In this document: positions 21,596 through 31,879 of the stretch, piece by piece
Layout: every line of letters starts with the position of its first letter
Position numbering within the stretch: position 1 is the first letter of the stretch
Position numbers and translations under genes: made by a program
Assembly: GCA_039090855.1 (NCBI GenBank)
Contig: CM076999.1
Location: 112,343,072 to 112,407,071, forward strand
DNA from: Macrothele yani
Lineage: Eukaryota; Arthropoda; Arachnida; Araneae; Macrothelidae
Length of the DNA stretch: 64,000 nt
Direction: 5' to 3'
The notes under the pieces: model-generated
What the model saw: only the letters and a program-made list of their open reading frames with translations
What the model was told of the DNA's origin: nothing
Databases searched by the model: none

Positions 21596-22934
21596 TGAAA
21601 TTTTCAAGTTTTCAGATATTATCTGACTTACCATCCTTGTCATGTTTACACCAAAAATCAGACTGTCATCTTCAAAATTTGTATTATATGGTGTAATCCT
21701 GTATTTTTTTCATGCCAAATCATGGTGACTTAAGCATAAGGAATGATCCGAAAGTTTGGTGACATACTAGGTTGAGAAATAGAATTTCAGTGTGGTGTAT
21801 GCCTTGAGGGAATCCCGTCATATCGAAGACGTGGTTGGAACAACGTAATCGCCCAACACTGAAATTCTATTTTCAACCTAGTATGTCACCTAACTTCAGA
21901 GAATAGAATTTCACTGTGGTGTATGCCTTGAAGGAATCCCGTCATATCGAAGACGTGGTTGGAACAACGTAATCGCCCAACACTGAAATTCAATTCTCAA
22001 CCTTGTATGTCACCAAACTTCAGAGAATAGAATTTCACTGTGGTGTATGCCTTGATTGAATCCCGCCATATCAAAGATGTGGTTGGAACAACGTTATCAC
22101 TCAATTAATGATACTACAGTGAAAGGTATGTCGTACCAATTTGTTTTTTGATGTATTATTTTTTATTTTATCCCAATTTGTTTGGATTCATTCTGATTCG
22201 TCTATTTTTTTTTCTCCGATTCGTGTCAATCCTTTTGTATGTTCACCCAATTCGTTTTTACTGTATCATGTTTCATTTTTGTAGGAACTACAGTATTTTT
22301 AGGGATTTCAGGGGAAAAGTTTCTATATATTGAGATTTTAAAGTTATCAATGAGTTTCCTCCTTATGCCATACACAGAGGCCTGGAGACAACATGCAGAA
22401 AGTTTTATCACAAACAGAGAACCTTTTCAGAAAGGACGTGTTTTTCGTCAAAAATGGCATTTCAGCATGTTATTGGAAACTTAGAACATCATATAGGTGA
22501 AGCTCACATACTTGGGTTATCACTAAGGATATCTAAAAAGCTTTTCTGTGTACAAAATATTCCATTCGTTATTTCTTTTGGATTTCTAAATTTACTTTTA
22601 TTTCGAATAAATTGCATTAAAAAACGTACAACCCTTTACAGACAGTCGCACGTATTAAATAGTGACTCTAGAATGCTAAACTTTGCAATATAATTTACGT
22701 ATATGCTAACTGGTAAAGATAGTTTACAGTGATGTAGTAGAGTATACAAAAAGCATGTAAGAAAATTTCCAAAAGAAGAAAAAAAAAAAAAGTATGAGCA
22801 TTTCAGACTAGATTATCCTGCATTTTGTAACGTTAACAAAGCTTTGCAAATAATAGTGTAATAACCACGATATTATTTTATGTGCGTGCAGTTTACAGCA
22901 AGCCTCTCGAAACTCCTCAAAAAAGAATCGCATC

Positions 22935-23240
22935 TAATGCTTCAGCGCTTAACCTTCATCTTCTTTCCTGTAAAATTTGACGTGCTGCACTTAACACCCT
23001 CGCTTGCAGAACTACTAGCTGGTATACATAGTACACGACTTGCAATAGCAGCTAGCTTAGGAAATTGGGAATTCTTCCACCACGGTAACAAATCCACAGC
23101 TTCAAAGTGTGTTTCTCGCCTCCTCTGCGCAATTCCACATACTTGCAAATTTCATCTGGATCAGGATCATGAATTTCAAACTCATCTTCCAAAGCCTGTT
23201 GATTTTTTTCCAGAAAAAAAAAAATCATTGCTGAAGAAAT
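22935..23240 (-). pseudogene. hAT transposase C-terminal (dimerisation) fragment
   Basis: Minus strand reads DEICKYVELRRGGE and, in the next frame, FEAVDLLPWWKNSQFPKLAA followed by LCIPASSSASEGV. This is the hAT C-terminal signature (D-L-WW----FP-LA-----L-IPASS--SER-FS). One frameshift separates the halves and the SER is SEG. No other hAT domain or TIR was seen around it. Confidence 0.72.
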
Positions 23241-23405
23241 CATGCTACAGATCTAGGGACCACCAGTGTACTTAACACAAGAAATTCTTAAATTTTAAAT
23301 TTTTTGTGACCAGTTTAGAACATTAATATCCAGGGAATTATTTTTTAATTACAGTTTTTTGTGAAGGTAACTTATAAACAATGAAGGATATATCTAAAGA
23401 ATTCA

Positions 23406-24227
23406 CAGGGTTCCCACTCAAAAGTAATAAAAACATTCCCTGACTTTTCCAGGCTCTCCAGGTGGTTTTTAAAGTTTTCCAGAGTGGCATGTTGCAAAGA
23501 ATTGTTACATTTCATTCCATTCCATTCATTTTTCTCACCAAAGCACACACTTGTAAATTCTTTAAGTAATTTGTCTTTATAAAATTACCTGCTTTTCATT
23601 AATAACAAACTGTGCACATTATTTTCTGTACCAAAGTTCCGTGAACTTTTGTGAATACTACCCACACGGAATTTGTAAATACATTCCCATAGAAACAGGT
23701 TGTATGTAAGAAAAAATCTGTCAGCTGAATAGTTTCAGTTTTTCTATAACACAATGCAGCTAAGCTTAATGATGGAATGGCTCTGTTCAAAGAAACATGT
23801 TTCAAGAGAACCAACAGACAAAGGTCTTTGATCCATCATTTGGTTGGTTCTCTTATGAAGTGTTTCTTCAAGCAGGAGCCATTGTGCCTAATTGTTCCAT
23901 GTTATAACAACTGCCTGCAGAAATTGAACAAAAACTTAATAACTGGCAATTTTAAAAATTCAATTTTGCAACTTTTTTTAGAGAATAAAGGAAATACTCA
24001 ATATAACTGAAAGTAAGATCTATCAAATTCTAGGCAGGCAGTAATTGCAAGCAAAAGTTTGAAATCTTGAAAATATGAAGTTTTTTTTGGCAATTTTTTT
24101 TTTTTGGTATCCATTGATTTTACAAAAAAAAAAGGGGGGGGGTAATTTTCCCTGATTTTTGGAACAATTTTCAAATTCCCTGAGAATTCCAGGTTTTCCT
24201 TGTTTTCCAGGTTGAGTGGGAAACCTG
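23406..24227. mobile_element. non-autonomous hAT-like element
   Basis: It begins CAGGGTTCCCACTCAA and ends GTTGAGTGGGAAACCTG, a 16-17 bp inverted pair with the hAT-style CAGGG terminus. ATTCA flanks both ends. Subterminal TTTTCCAGG / CTTTTCC repeats recur on both sides. No ORF of note inside. Confidence 0.7.
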
Positions 24228-24539
24228 ATTCAGTAATGAAATTGAACATGTGTAATGCCAAGCCCGGGGATTTCGGCTCTTAATTAATCCTGAGCCCGGT
24301 TTCCATAGACGAGCCCGGGCCTGACTTCATCTCTAGAATGCATATCTTAGTCTAGGCTGCATGACATACAGGAGACTAACGAAGAAAAAAAAAAAGCTGA
24401 ACTTTTTAATTGGGTAAAAAAATCGGAATGCACGACGAAACAGTGTGAATAAAACACAGCATGAGCAAGACAAAATTGTCCACGTTAATAAGTAAATATT
24501 AAACTGGACCACATTACTCTATTCAAAATATAAAATTAA

Positions 24540-25160
24540 CATTTAACAACACAAGATAGAGGAAACATTACGCGAAGAGGGGCGAGGGTAACGATTACGA
24601 GCAAATTCTTCGCACCATCCGACTTCCGCTTTCAGAAATTTTTCGTACATTTTCAAGCTGAAATACCCATCCATTCAATAAAATTATAATTAACAAAATA
24701 CAGAGAACAAGTATATCGCAAGAAAAAAAAAAATTACGGTTACGGGAGAAACCTTCACTCCATTCCAACTTCCGATTTCGAAAGTCGTACTTTCGTCCAC
24801 CGACGGAAAACGACCTTCCCCAAATTCTATTCAATTGTGTATCGATCTCGAGAGCCACACAAATGATGATAAAAACGCCAAAATACGTCGAATCCGCCAA
24901 AAAAATCTCATGCCTGAAGATTAGAGGAAATTTCCGCGCCGTCTAACTTCCGTTTTCGGAAAATTTTCCTCCATTTCCAAGCTGAAATACAAATATTTAT
25001 GGAAAAAAACTATACTTAACAACAATACTGGGCAGAAGAAACATCGCTAGAAAAGAACATTATGATAACAGGAAAAGCCTTTTTTCCATTTAACTTCCAT
25101 TTCTGAAAGTTTTAAAAAACGAAATATCGCTTCCTGAAGGCAAACAAATCCCTCCTCCAA
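24540..25160. repeat. decayed tandem repeat of ~150-170 bp
   Basis: The phrase C(C/T)AACTTCC(G/A)-TTTC-GAAA recurs near 24618, 24763, 24945 and 25098, each time followed by a GCTGAAATAC or CGTCCAC-like stretch. Units are strongly diverged. 25160-25860 shows nothing recognised. Confidence 0.45.
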
Positions 25161-25861
25161 CTAATACCCTCAAAATTTCTCTTCAATTTTGCATGACCCA
25201 AATGATGACGAAAAAGCGGAATTCCGCGAATGAATCTCATGTATGGCATGAATGGTATAAACATTTTCATGATGATCGATAGTCATTGAATGAAGATGAA
25301 AGGAGCGGATGATCTTGAACACACAACACTGATGAAAATGTGCAATCTGTTCACGAAAACTGCTGGCTATGGGTTGTTGATTAATATGTCGAATGACAGC
25401 AGAACAAATGAATATTAGTAAGACAGTAATGAACAGCATTATTTCTGATGCTCTACCCAAGCGAAAGATGTGCACTAAGTTCACCACACACTTTCTCATT
25501 CTGGAACAAAGAGAGCTGCGGGTAACTGCTTTGCAAAACTTGGTGGAAATGGTGACCCAGATTTTTTCAGCACAATAATGAACGTTTTTCTCAGGATTTT
25601 CTCTTATTCTAAAATTATGTTCTCATATCTTTCCAGATGATGAATTATTTTCTCAGATTTTTTCAGAAAGATGACTGGTGATGAATCATGCAGTTTAGAG
25701 TATGACTCATCCCAAAACAGCAGAATGTAGTAAGCTGTATGCAGATAGTTTTCAAATTATTAGCACGTTTTGTAAATAGTTTTTGCTTGTAGATTAAAAA
25801 TTTAAAATCAATGTTATTTACAGCAATTAAAGCACTTACTCAAGGCTATTATTCAGATTAA

Positions 25862-27191
25862 TACAGGGTGTCCAAGAATTATTGGTGTCCAAGATTACAA
25901 AATTATATAAAACAAAACATTAAACAGATAGAAAGAAACTGACTGTACTAACTTACAATATAACTACACAAGTTAATAAATTTCGATGCAAGATCCCTTG
26001 ATTGCTCGTAGTACGTTCAAGCGATACTCGATTTCATGCCATGTATTGGGAAGCATCTGATGAGTTATGGAATTAATAGCAGCTGTGATACGCTGCTTCA
26101 GTTCCTGCAAATCAGTACAAGGCGTTTGATAGACCCAATTCTTCACATAACCCCACGTGAAATAATCCAAGGGAGAGCGAGGAGGCCACGGAATGGGACC
26201 ACCACGCCCAATCCATCTGTTGGGAAAATATTCATTTAGGCACTTACGTACACACATTGACCAATGTGGAGGCGTGCCGTCTTGTTGGAAAACGATGTCA
26301 TATCTTTTCATCTGGGGTATAGCAAACTTTTCTAGCATATCCAAGTAAATGTCACCATTTATGATTTTTTTGCAGAAGGAGAAAGGGCCAATCACTTCTC
26401 TTTTTAATAGGGCGCACCACACATTAACTTTTGGAGAATCACGTTCCAGTTCAATAGCAGCATGAGGCGGTTCACTGCCCCATATCCTACAGTTGTGACG
26501 ATTCACAATACCTGATACATGAAATGTGGATTCATCACTAAAAATTACAGTACTGAGAAAGTTTTCTTCGTTTTCCACTCGATTCAGCATATCCATAGCG
26601 AAATCATATCGCAGAGTGTGATCGTTTACATGCATCTTTTGCACTATTTGAATTTTATAAGCATGAAACTTTAATTTCTTGTGCAAGATATCATGAACTG
26701 TCGATTTCGGAATGCACAGTTCTCTGCTTGCTTTACGAATGGATTTCCTGGGGCTTCGTCAGAAACTTTCATTAACTTGGTCAACCGTCTCACCGCTGAC
26801 ACTAGGCCTTCAGGCTCCTCCACGACGTTCCACATTGCCAGTTTCTTTAAACGGTTTAATCCACTGCTTAATTGAATTCGTTGATGGAGGATTACAACCA
26901 TACTCTAAACAGTACCGTCTTTTAACTTTAATGACGGACTTTAATTCTGCAAGCCATAACACACATATTGCCTTCTGCTGTGCAGATGACATGACTACTG
27001 ATTGCGCATTTCTCATAACATTCCTCATCAGGCCACACCTAGCGCCATCTATCGGATTCTGGGAATAACAATTCTGCAAAACAAAAATATAGAAACCGTG
27101 TTAGTAATATGGGACATAGAAAAACAGACAATGCTCAGGTTTTTTTTTACATAATTTTGTAATGTGTCCAATAATTCTTAGACACCCTGTA
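25862..27191 (-). mobile_element. mariner/Tc3-like transposon with complete TIRs
   Basis: Left end TACAGGGTGTCCAAGAATTA and right end, inverted, TACAGGGTGTCTAAGAATTA. The interior is a single minus-strand transposase. The element lies in LRRC57 intron 1. Confidence 0.92.
25973..27079 (-). pseudogene. mariner-like transposase lacking its third catalytic Asp
   Basis: It starts near 27079 (MQNCYSQNPIDGARCG) and reads a helix-turn-helix region to TGNVERRGG, then shifts frame at ~26815. SVSGETVDQVNESF is followed by a TGA, then SPRKSIRKASRELCIPKSTV (second helix-turn-helix) and an open 237-residue frame. FSDESTFHVSG supplies the first Asp and FQQDGTPPHW the second. The third block should read PPRSPDLTPLDYF, but here it is PPRSPLDYFTWGYVKN: an in-frame 12-bp loss removes DLTP with the Asp (near 26171). 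The C-terminus is otherwise complete. Confidence 0.88.
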
Positions 27192-27759
27192 TACTTAATT
27201 CTATTTTAACTTGAAGAAATTTCAATTATTTTTCAAATCTTCTTAGTTCTTTTGTTTTTACAGATGTTTCTAGCCTCTAGAATTTATAAAGGAATGTTTT
27301 CAACGTACAGAAACTCTATCAAAAGTTTCATTTACACAGAAAGAATTTACATTTTATTTGCAGGTTCTTCTTGCAGTTGCCAGTTATTAAAGTAAAATCA
27401 TTTCATTATGTATTTTGTAAGTTTAGTGTTTTTGAAGTAATTTGTTGAAAATGATATTTATAATTTTTGAAGGTTCATTGATTGAACTGCTTTTCTGGAT
27501 ATAAAAACTTCTCTAATTAGTCTCTTGTTTTAATGAGGTTCATAGTCCAATATTTTGCCATAAAAGTCCATTTCACATGCATTGCTGCACATTCAACTGT
27601 AATGTACTTATGTTGTCCTCATTGGAATCTGTAATGTTCTAATAATCAGGCATAAAAGTGGTCATGGCAGGAAACGGCTAAACTTTTCCCACATAGTAAC
27701 ACATAAAAATAAGTAAGCTTTCAGCATTTATTAACTAACTTAAGCAGCATATATGCATG
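27192..27759. other. intron 1 sequence without recognised features
   Basis: AT-rich and unique-looking; no exon or repeat recognised. Confidence 0.4.
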
Positions 27760-28405
27760 TACACTATATTGACAAAAGTCACCAGACACCTAGCAGAGAA
27801 ACACAACATAGCATTTATTGAAATACATTATTATGGTGTTGGCCCACCTTTGGCCTTCATACGCATGCACTGACTCTTCAAGACAGGCTTTTGACAAGGT
27901 TTTGGAACACAGCGATAGGTATCTGCTTCCATTCAGTACATAATGCTGCCACTAACTGTTGCTTAGTAGTAGGCCTTGGTTCCAAACTTCTTATGTGGCA
28001 CTCTAATTCATCCCATAGGTGCTCTATGGGATTAAGATCAGGGCTCTGTACTGGCGTCTACACACGATACGGAATTACACGCCGTAGCAGCCCTTGCTTT
28101 ACGGCTCTGTGCATTATCCTTATGGTACCAAAAAGGCTCTGTTCCATAGTATTGCCACATAGTTGGTAGGGCATAATTGTCCAGAATATCAAGGTAGACG
28201 TGTTGGTTAACAGGTTTGTTCAAGATAACCAATGGGCCAGGACCATACCACGAAAAACACCCCCACACGAGTACACTACCAGCTCAAAAGTTGATCGTAG
28301 GAGCAGTACACTGTGCTAAATAGCGTTCCCCGGCTGCCACCATACTCACAAACGGCCATCAGACTGATGGATCATGTATATGGATTCATCAGATACACGA
28401 TCAAT
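27760..28405 (-). mobile_element. Tc1-like fragment, sister of 264-1513
   Basis: The left TIR TACACTATATTGACAAAAGT at 27760 and the body match the copy at 264-1513 closely. Minus-strand WGCFSWYGPGPLVIL and YHKDNAQSRKA (second-Asp block) are seen. The copy ends near 28405, where a hairpin (28406-28455) begins, so the N-terminal half of the gene is lost. Confidence 0.85.
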
Positions 28406-28470
28406 GGATTTTCTTTATAGCTGGGTGAAGTGCAACCCAGCTGTAAAGAAAATCCAGGGAGAACACTAGT
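28406..28470. repeat. hairpin with 21-nt arms next to a MITE-like end
   Basis: Arms 28406-28426 and 28435-28455 pair with one mismatch around an 8-nt loop. The right side runs into AGGGAGAACACTAG, an end also seen at ~6670. Confidence 0.7.
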
Positions 28471-29370
28471 GTGATCTGGGGTGGGGGAAAAAGGAATTCC
28501 CTTGTATACGATCGGAAAAACCATTAAAAATTATTTCTTTCAGTGTTTCGTAAATTAAGTTGCTATCAAACCTACTCCAGCAAAAAATAATACTCACCCA
28601 CCCTGATTTCAAAGTCCAGCGGTTCCTGAACTGAAGTGAGGGGGGGGATGTAGTTTCTTCCCTCCCTGCCCACAAATGAGTGCCGGACACTTGCCCCCTA
28701 TGTTGTGACGCCGCTGTTTGCAACTACCATTTTCCCAGAGAACCCTCAGCCTCCTAGATACAGTTCTTATTCATGGATAAGACAAAAGTAACTCCGTGGG
28801 GCTGGTTTTGGAGCTGTGCCACACCCAGTGGTCAGTTGGAAGTCCAATACAAATTTCTACAAACCAGTCCTGCCATGGTTTTCCACAAAACCAGTATCTA
28901 TTAAATTAATCAATAGAAAAACAACAAAAGGCATACGAAGCAAATGAACTACTGTGATGAGTAGTTCATCTGATCAGTCCAAGCAGTTTCCGTTGTGGGG
29001 AAACACCTCAAAAAATTTGCATCGCTAGATACAAATTATTCAGCATGCCCGTTGTAATTTCGCAAGTGAATTTGGGGCCAAAACAGTTCTTCAAATCACT
29101 AGTAAGCAGCAGTGAGCAAAATACGTCATTAGCTTCTCAAACGGTGCTATACAAAACGCAGTTCACTGATCATACACATCTAGAACAGTTTACTTACATA
29201 AATTGTATCATCAGTAGTCGACTTTATTTCCTTGACACATGCTGCATTTAAATTTATCAAGTTTTAAGTTATGCTGCCCCCATCCCTTAAAAATAAAGTA
29301 GGCTAATTATAAAGTTGTTTACTGGCTTTCCTCAAAAAAGCACCGAAATTGCAATACAGCAACATCTCAC
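28471..29370. other. intron 1, proximal part, unassigned
   Basis: No repeat family or exon recognised. The LRRC57 exon 1 donor (GTGAGATG on the minus strand) sits at 29363-29370. Confidence 0.4.
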
Positions 29371-29451
29371 CTCCGTAATTTGATTGTTGCACAGCTGACA
29401 CACTCCAGTTTTTTCAGCAGTTTTTAAATGAGGTTTAATCGAATTCCCCAT
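29371..29451 (-). CDS. LRRC57: LRRC57 exon 1 (start codon, residues 1-27)
   Basis: The exon reads MGNSIKPHLK, then TAEKTGVCQLCNNQITE, the counterpart of the vertebrate start [21 protein letters not shown]. The ATG at 29451-29449 has A at -3 and G at +4, a strong context. The Gly2-Asn-Ser start is the usual N-myristoylation-type terminus of this family, implying membrane attachment. The exon is 81 bp and ends in phase 0 with GAG|GTGAG. With exons 2-4 it gives 224 of about 239 residues, without any disabling change. Splice acceptor-like CTGTACAG lies 11 bp before the ATG, so a non-coding upstream exon is possible. Confidence 0.93.
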
Positions 29452-29645
29452 GCTGTTTGCTGTACAGACTGCTGCCCGACAATTACAATATTAAAAAATA
29501 CCATAAATTGATCACATCAACACCATGACAGTTAATTTACACTGTAGTTACGGTTAATTCCTACTGCATATAACAACTTCCGGTAACGCCTTGGCGGTTC
29601 TGAAACGACGGGCACCAATTGAATGTGCAGCGCCATCTATAAATG
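29452..29645 (-). promoter_or_regulatory. putative LRRC57 promoter region
   Basis: Within 190 bp upstream of the ATG: ACTTCCGGT at 29576-29584 (a consensus ETS site) and AGCGCCATCTAT at 29629-29640 (exact to the arthropod CTCF core AGATGGCGCT on the minus strand). The stretch 29578-29640 is richer in CpG than its surroundings. No TATA box was found. The assignment is by position and motif only. Confidence 0.5.
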
Positions 29646-30139
29646 GGAGAGTTGTCAGTGAGTAGATGCTTGCTCCTCAAAAACATTGGAGGAAAACAGA
29701 CTGGCAATAAACATTTCACTTCTGGCATACATAAGGTGTCCAGATGTTGGAACCCTGATTTGATGACAAAATGCCGGGGAGTCCCTAAATTAGCGGATCA
29801 TTTCGAAACACATACGTACTCAAACCAAATAAACGACTTTTTTTTGTCACAAAACTGTATTGTTCCTATTATAGCGACATACATTACATATGAAAATTTA
29901 TATCTTACAAGGATACACATCGTAGAATGTTGGTAATTCGAACTGACAAAGATGAGCTTTGAGGGAAAGAACATATTAGCAAAAGTGAAATGCTTTACCC
30001 AAGGCATATGTGCTCAATCAAAATCCAGCTGAACACTAATGAACGAATTGCATAGCAGTTGGCAAAGTTTTTGGAGGAATTCAGAACAAGTACCTAGAAC
30101 AAAGTACTTAGGAGGAACTCAAAACAAGTAATTTGTCCG

Positions 30140-30345
30140 CCCTAAATGTGCAGTGCTCTTAGTGCTGGCCACTGACCAGCACTAAGAGCACTGCACCTGT
30201 ACAAGTTGGTTCGGGTTTGAGTCCCGAATGAGGCAAGGGTGGTGTGTTTGTCTTACAGCACTTGCTTCCCCTTTCCTAGAATAACCTCAAAATGGACGTA
30301 GGTGACTGCTTGTAGCCTTTAGAGTAGCTTACGATGGTCGTAAAC
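30140..30345 (+). mobile_element. SINE family A variant with a hairpin in its head
   Basis: B box GGTTCGGGTTTGAGTCCCG and body landmarks (TTACAGCACTTGCTTCCC, GGTGACTGCTTGTAGCC, GGTCGTAAACTCGG) place it in a divergent subfamily shared with 31199-31410. The A-box region has been duplicated into a perfect 21-nt inverted repeat (30148-30196). Confidence 0.75.
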
Positions 30346-30944
30346 TCGGAAAAAGGAGAAATAAAAAACAGTCAAAATCTGTTTTCACGAGAAGCAAGTA
30401 GCAAAATTAGTGCAATGAAAACTATTTTTAAGAAAATTTTTTGTTAGAAATCTAACGAGCTAATTACTAAGTATAAATTCCAGGACAAGTGAGGATAAAC
30501 ATCAAAAGTTGGGGACAATTCGCGTTCCCATAAGCACCAGTCGTTTTTGGAGGCCGCAAACTAAATTCGAGAACTGTCCTCCCAGATATTGGAACACTGT
30601 TTTGAGAACAAAATGGTGTGAAGTCCACAAATCAGCAGATCATTTGGAGATACGAACATACTCAAAATACAGTAAATAAGAAATTTGTTTTGTCACAAAA
30701 TTGTTTTGTTTATATAAGTATGATATTACATATGAAAATTTATGTCTTAAAAGGATACAGATTGTATAAAGTTGGTAATTTTTACTGAAAAAACACAGCT
30801 ATGATGGAAACAACACATTAGCAAAAGTGAAACACTTTACTTAGGTACATCTGCTGAAGTATTATAAAATCAAGCTGCAGAGTGTTGAACGAATCGCATG
30901 GCGAATTTTTCATTTTACCAAAGTTTCTGGATTAACTTAAAACA

Positions 30945-31174
30945 GTCGCCCCGGTGGCGCAGTGGTCTAAGGCGTTGGCCTCTGATCATTCGTCCGTACG
31001 GGGTCCGGGTTCGAATCCCTGTCAGGCATGGATGTTGTGCTTGTCTTACGGCACTGGCTCTCTCCCTTCCCTGGAACCAGTGACCCTAAATTAGGGACGG
31101 GCGACTGCTTATAGCCCATTGAGTTGCTCACGGTGGTCGTTAAACCTCCAACCAAAAAAAAAAAAAAAAAAAAA
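30945..31174 (+). mobile_element. tRNA-derived SINE, family A, full length
   Basis: Head GGTGGCGCAGTGGTCTAAGG, B box GGGTTCGAATCCC, body ending GGTCGTTAAACCTCCAACC and a poly(A). Target duplication AACTTAAAACA at 30934-30944 and 31175-31185. One of the cleanest copies, with the tRNA-like anticodon arm replaced by CTCTGATCATTCGTCC. Confidence 0.95.
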
Positions 31175-31198
31175 AACTTAAAACAAGTAAAGTCGAAA

Positions 31199-31410
31199 TT
31201 TGGCCGCACCAGTAGTGCAGTGATCTTAGGGCTGGCCACTGACCATTCGTACAAGTTGGTACGGGTTCGGGTTTTAAATGCGGCATGAGTGGTGTGATTA
31301 TTTTACAGCACTTGCTTTCTCCCTTCCTTAGAACGAACATCCCCAAATTAGGGACAGGTGACTGCTTATAGTCTTTAGAGTTGCTCGCGGTGGTCGTTAA
31401 ACTCGGAAAA
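31199..31410 (+). mobile_element. SINE family A variant (old copy)
   Basis: AGTGCAGTGATCTTAGGGC head, degenerate B box (GGTTCGGGTTTTAAATG), then the family body to GGTCGTTAAACTCGG. Same subfamily as 30140-30345 and lies at the matching place in the duplicated segment. Confidence 0.75.
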
Positions 31411-31599
31411 CGGAAAAACAAAAAGAGTCGAAATTTGTTTTCACAAGAAGCATGTTGTAAAATTAGAACAACAAAAACTATTTGTGAAAGCATTTCCCAT
31501 TAGAAATCTAAAAAGCTAACGAGGAAGGGTAAATTCGCGGACACTTGAGGAGAAACATCCAAATTTGAGGACAATTTTCGTCCGGATAGGCATCAGACG

Positions 31600-31762
31600 G
31601 TTTTTGATTGGACGTTTAACGACTACCGTGAGCCGGTCCCTAATTTAGGGCCACTAGTTCCAGGGATGGGAGACAGCCAGTATCGTAAGACAAGCACACA
31701 ACATCCATGCCTCACCGGGATTCGAACATTGCTTGGACCACTGCGCCAGGGGCTGCTCAGAC
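31600..31762 (-). mobile_element. SINE family A, internally deleted
   Basis: Tail (GGACGTTTAACGACTACCG), then a deletion, then CCTAATTTAGGGCCACTAG and head (GGACCACTGCGCCAGGGG). TCAGACGG direct repeats flank it (31586-31593 and 31758-31765 approximately). Confidence 0.8.
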
Positions 31763-31781
31763 GGATTTGGAGACAGTAAAT

Positions 31782-31809
31782 CATGGAGGTAGGAATTCCT
31801 ACCTCCATG
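31782..31809. repeat. 28-bp perfect palindrome
   Basis: Centre is AGGAATTCCT; the two 14-nt halves match exactly with no spacer. A CAGTAAA direct repeat flanks both sides (31774 and 31810). Confidence 0.9.
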
Positions 31810-31879
31810 CAGTAAACTAAACTCGAGGACTGTCCTCAAGAATTCGGGACTTCTGGTGAGCTTAGTCCCCCACCACATA

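Larger units (their letters stand above)
20405..22465. repeat. ~2-kb inverted-repeat (foldback-like) element with tRNA-like modules
   Basis: The left arm (20405-21135) and right arm (21500-22465) are inverted copies, shown by AAAACGAATTGGGTGAACAT at ~20605 against its complement at ~22240, and AAAACTTTCTGCATGTTGTC at ~20460 against its complement at ~22390. Each arm holds a tRNA-like segment facing outward. The right arm also contains a 120-bp unit (CGTCATATCGAAGACGTGGT) three times where the left arm has one. An ~80-bp segment with AAGTTTTC(G/A)GATATTATCT occurs three times. No protein was recognised. Confidence 0.8.
29740..31870. repeat. two-copy tandem segmental duplication (A-B-A'-B')
   Basis: Segment A (29740-30140) and A' (30582-30945) share TTACATATGAAAATTTAT, TAGCAAAAGTGAAA and other blocks. 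Segment B (30140-30580) and B' (31186-31870) share a SINE variant, AATTTGTTTTCACAAGAAGC-like text and GAGAACTGTCCTC / GAGGACTGTCCTC. The second copy later gained two SINEs (30945-31174 and ~31600-31762). Copies are moderately diverged. Confidence 0.75.

Noticed and set aside
22880..23275. 131-codon plus-strand frame
   Set aside because: It is the shadow of a hAT C-terminal fragment on the minus strand.
24595..25499. Minus-strand frames with hydrophobic segments
   Set aside because: No recognisable family; the region looks like a decayed tandem repeat.
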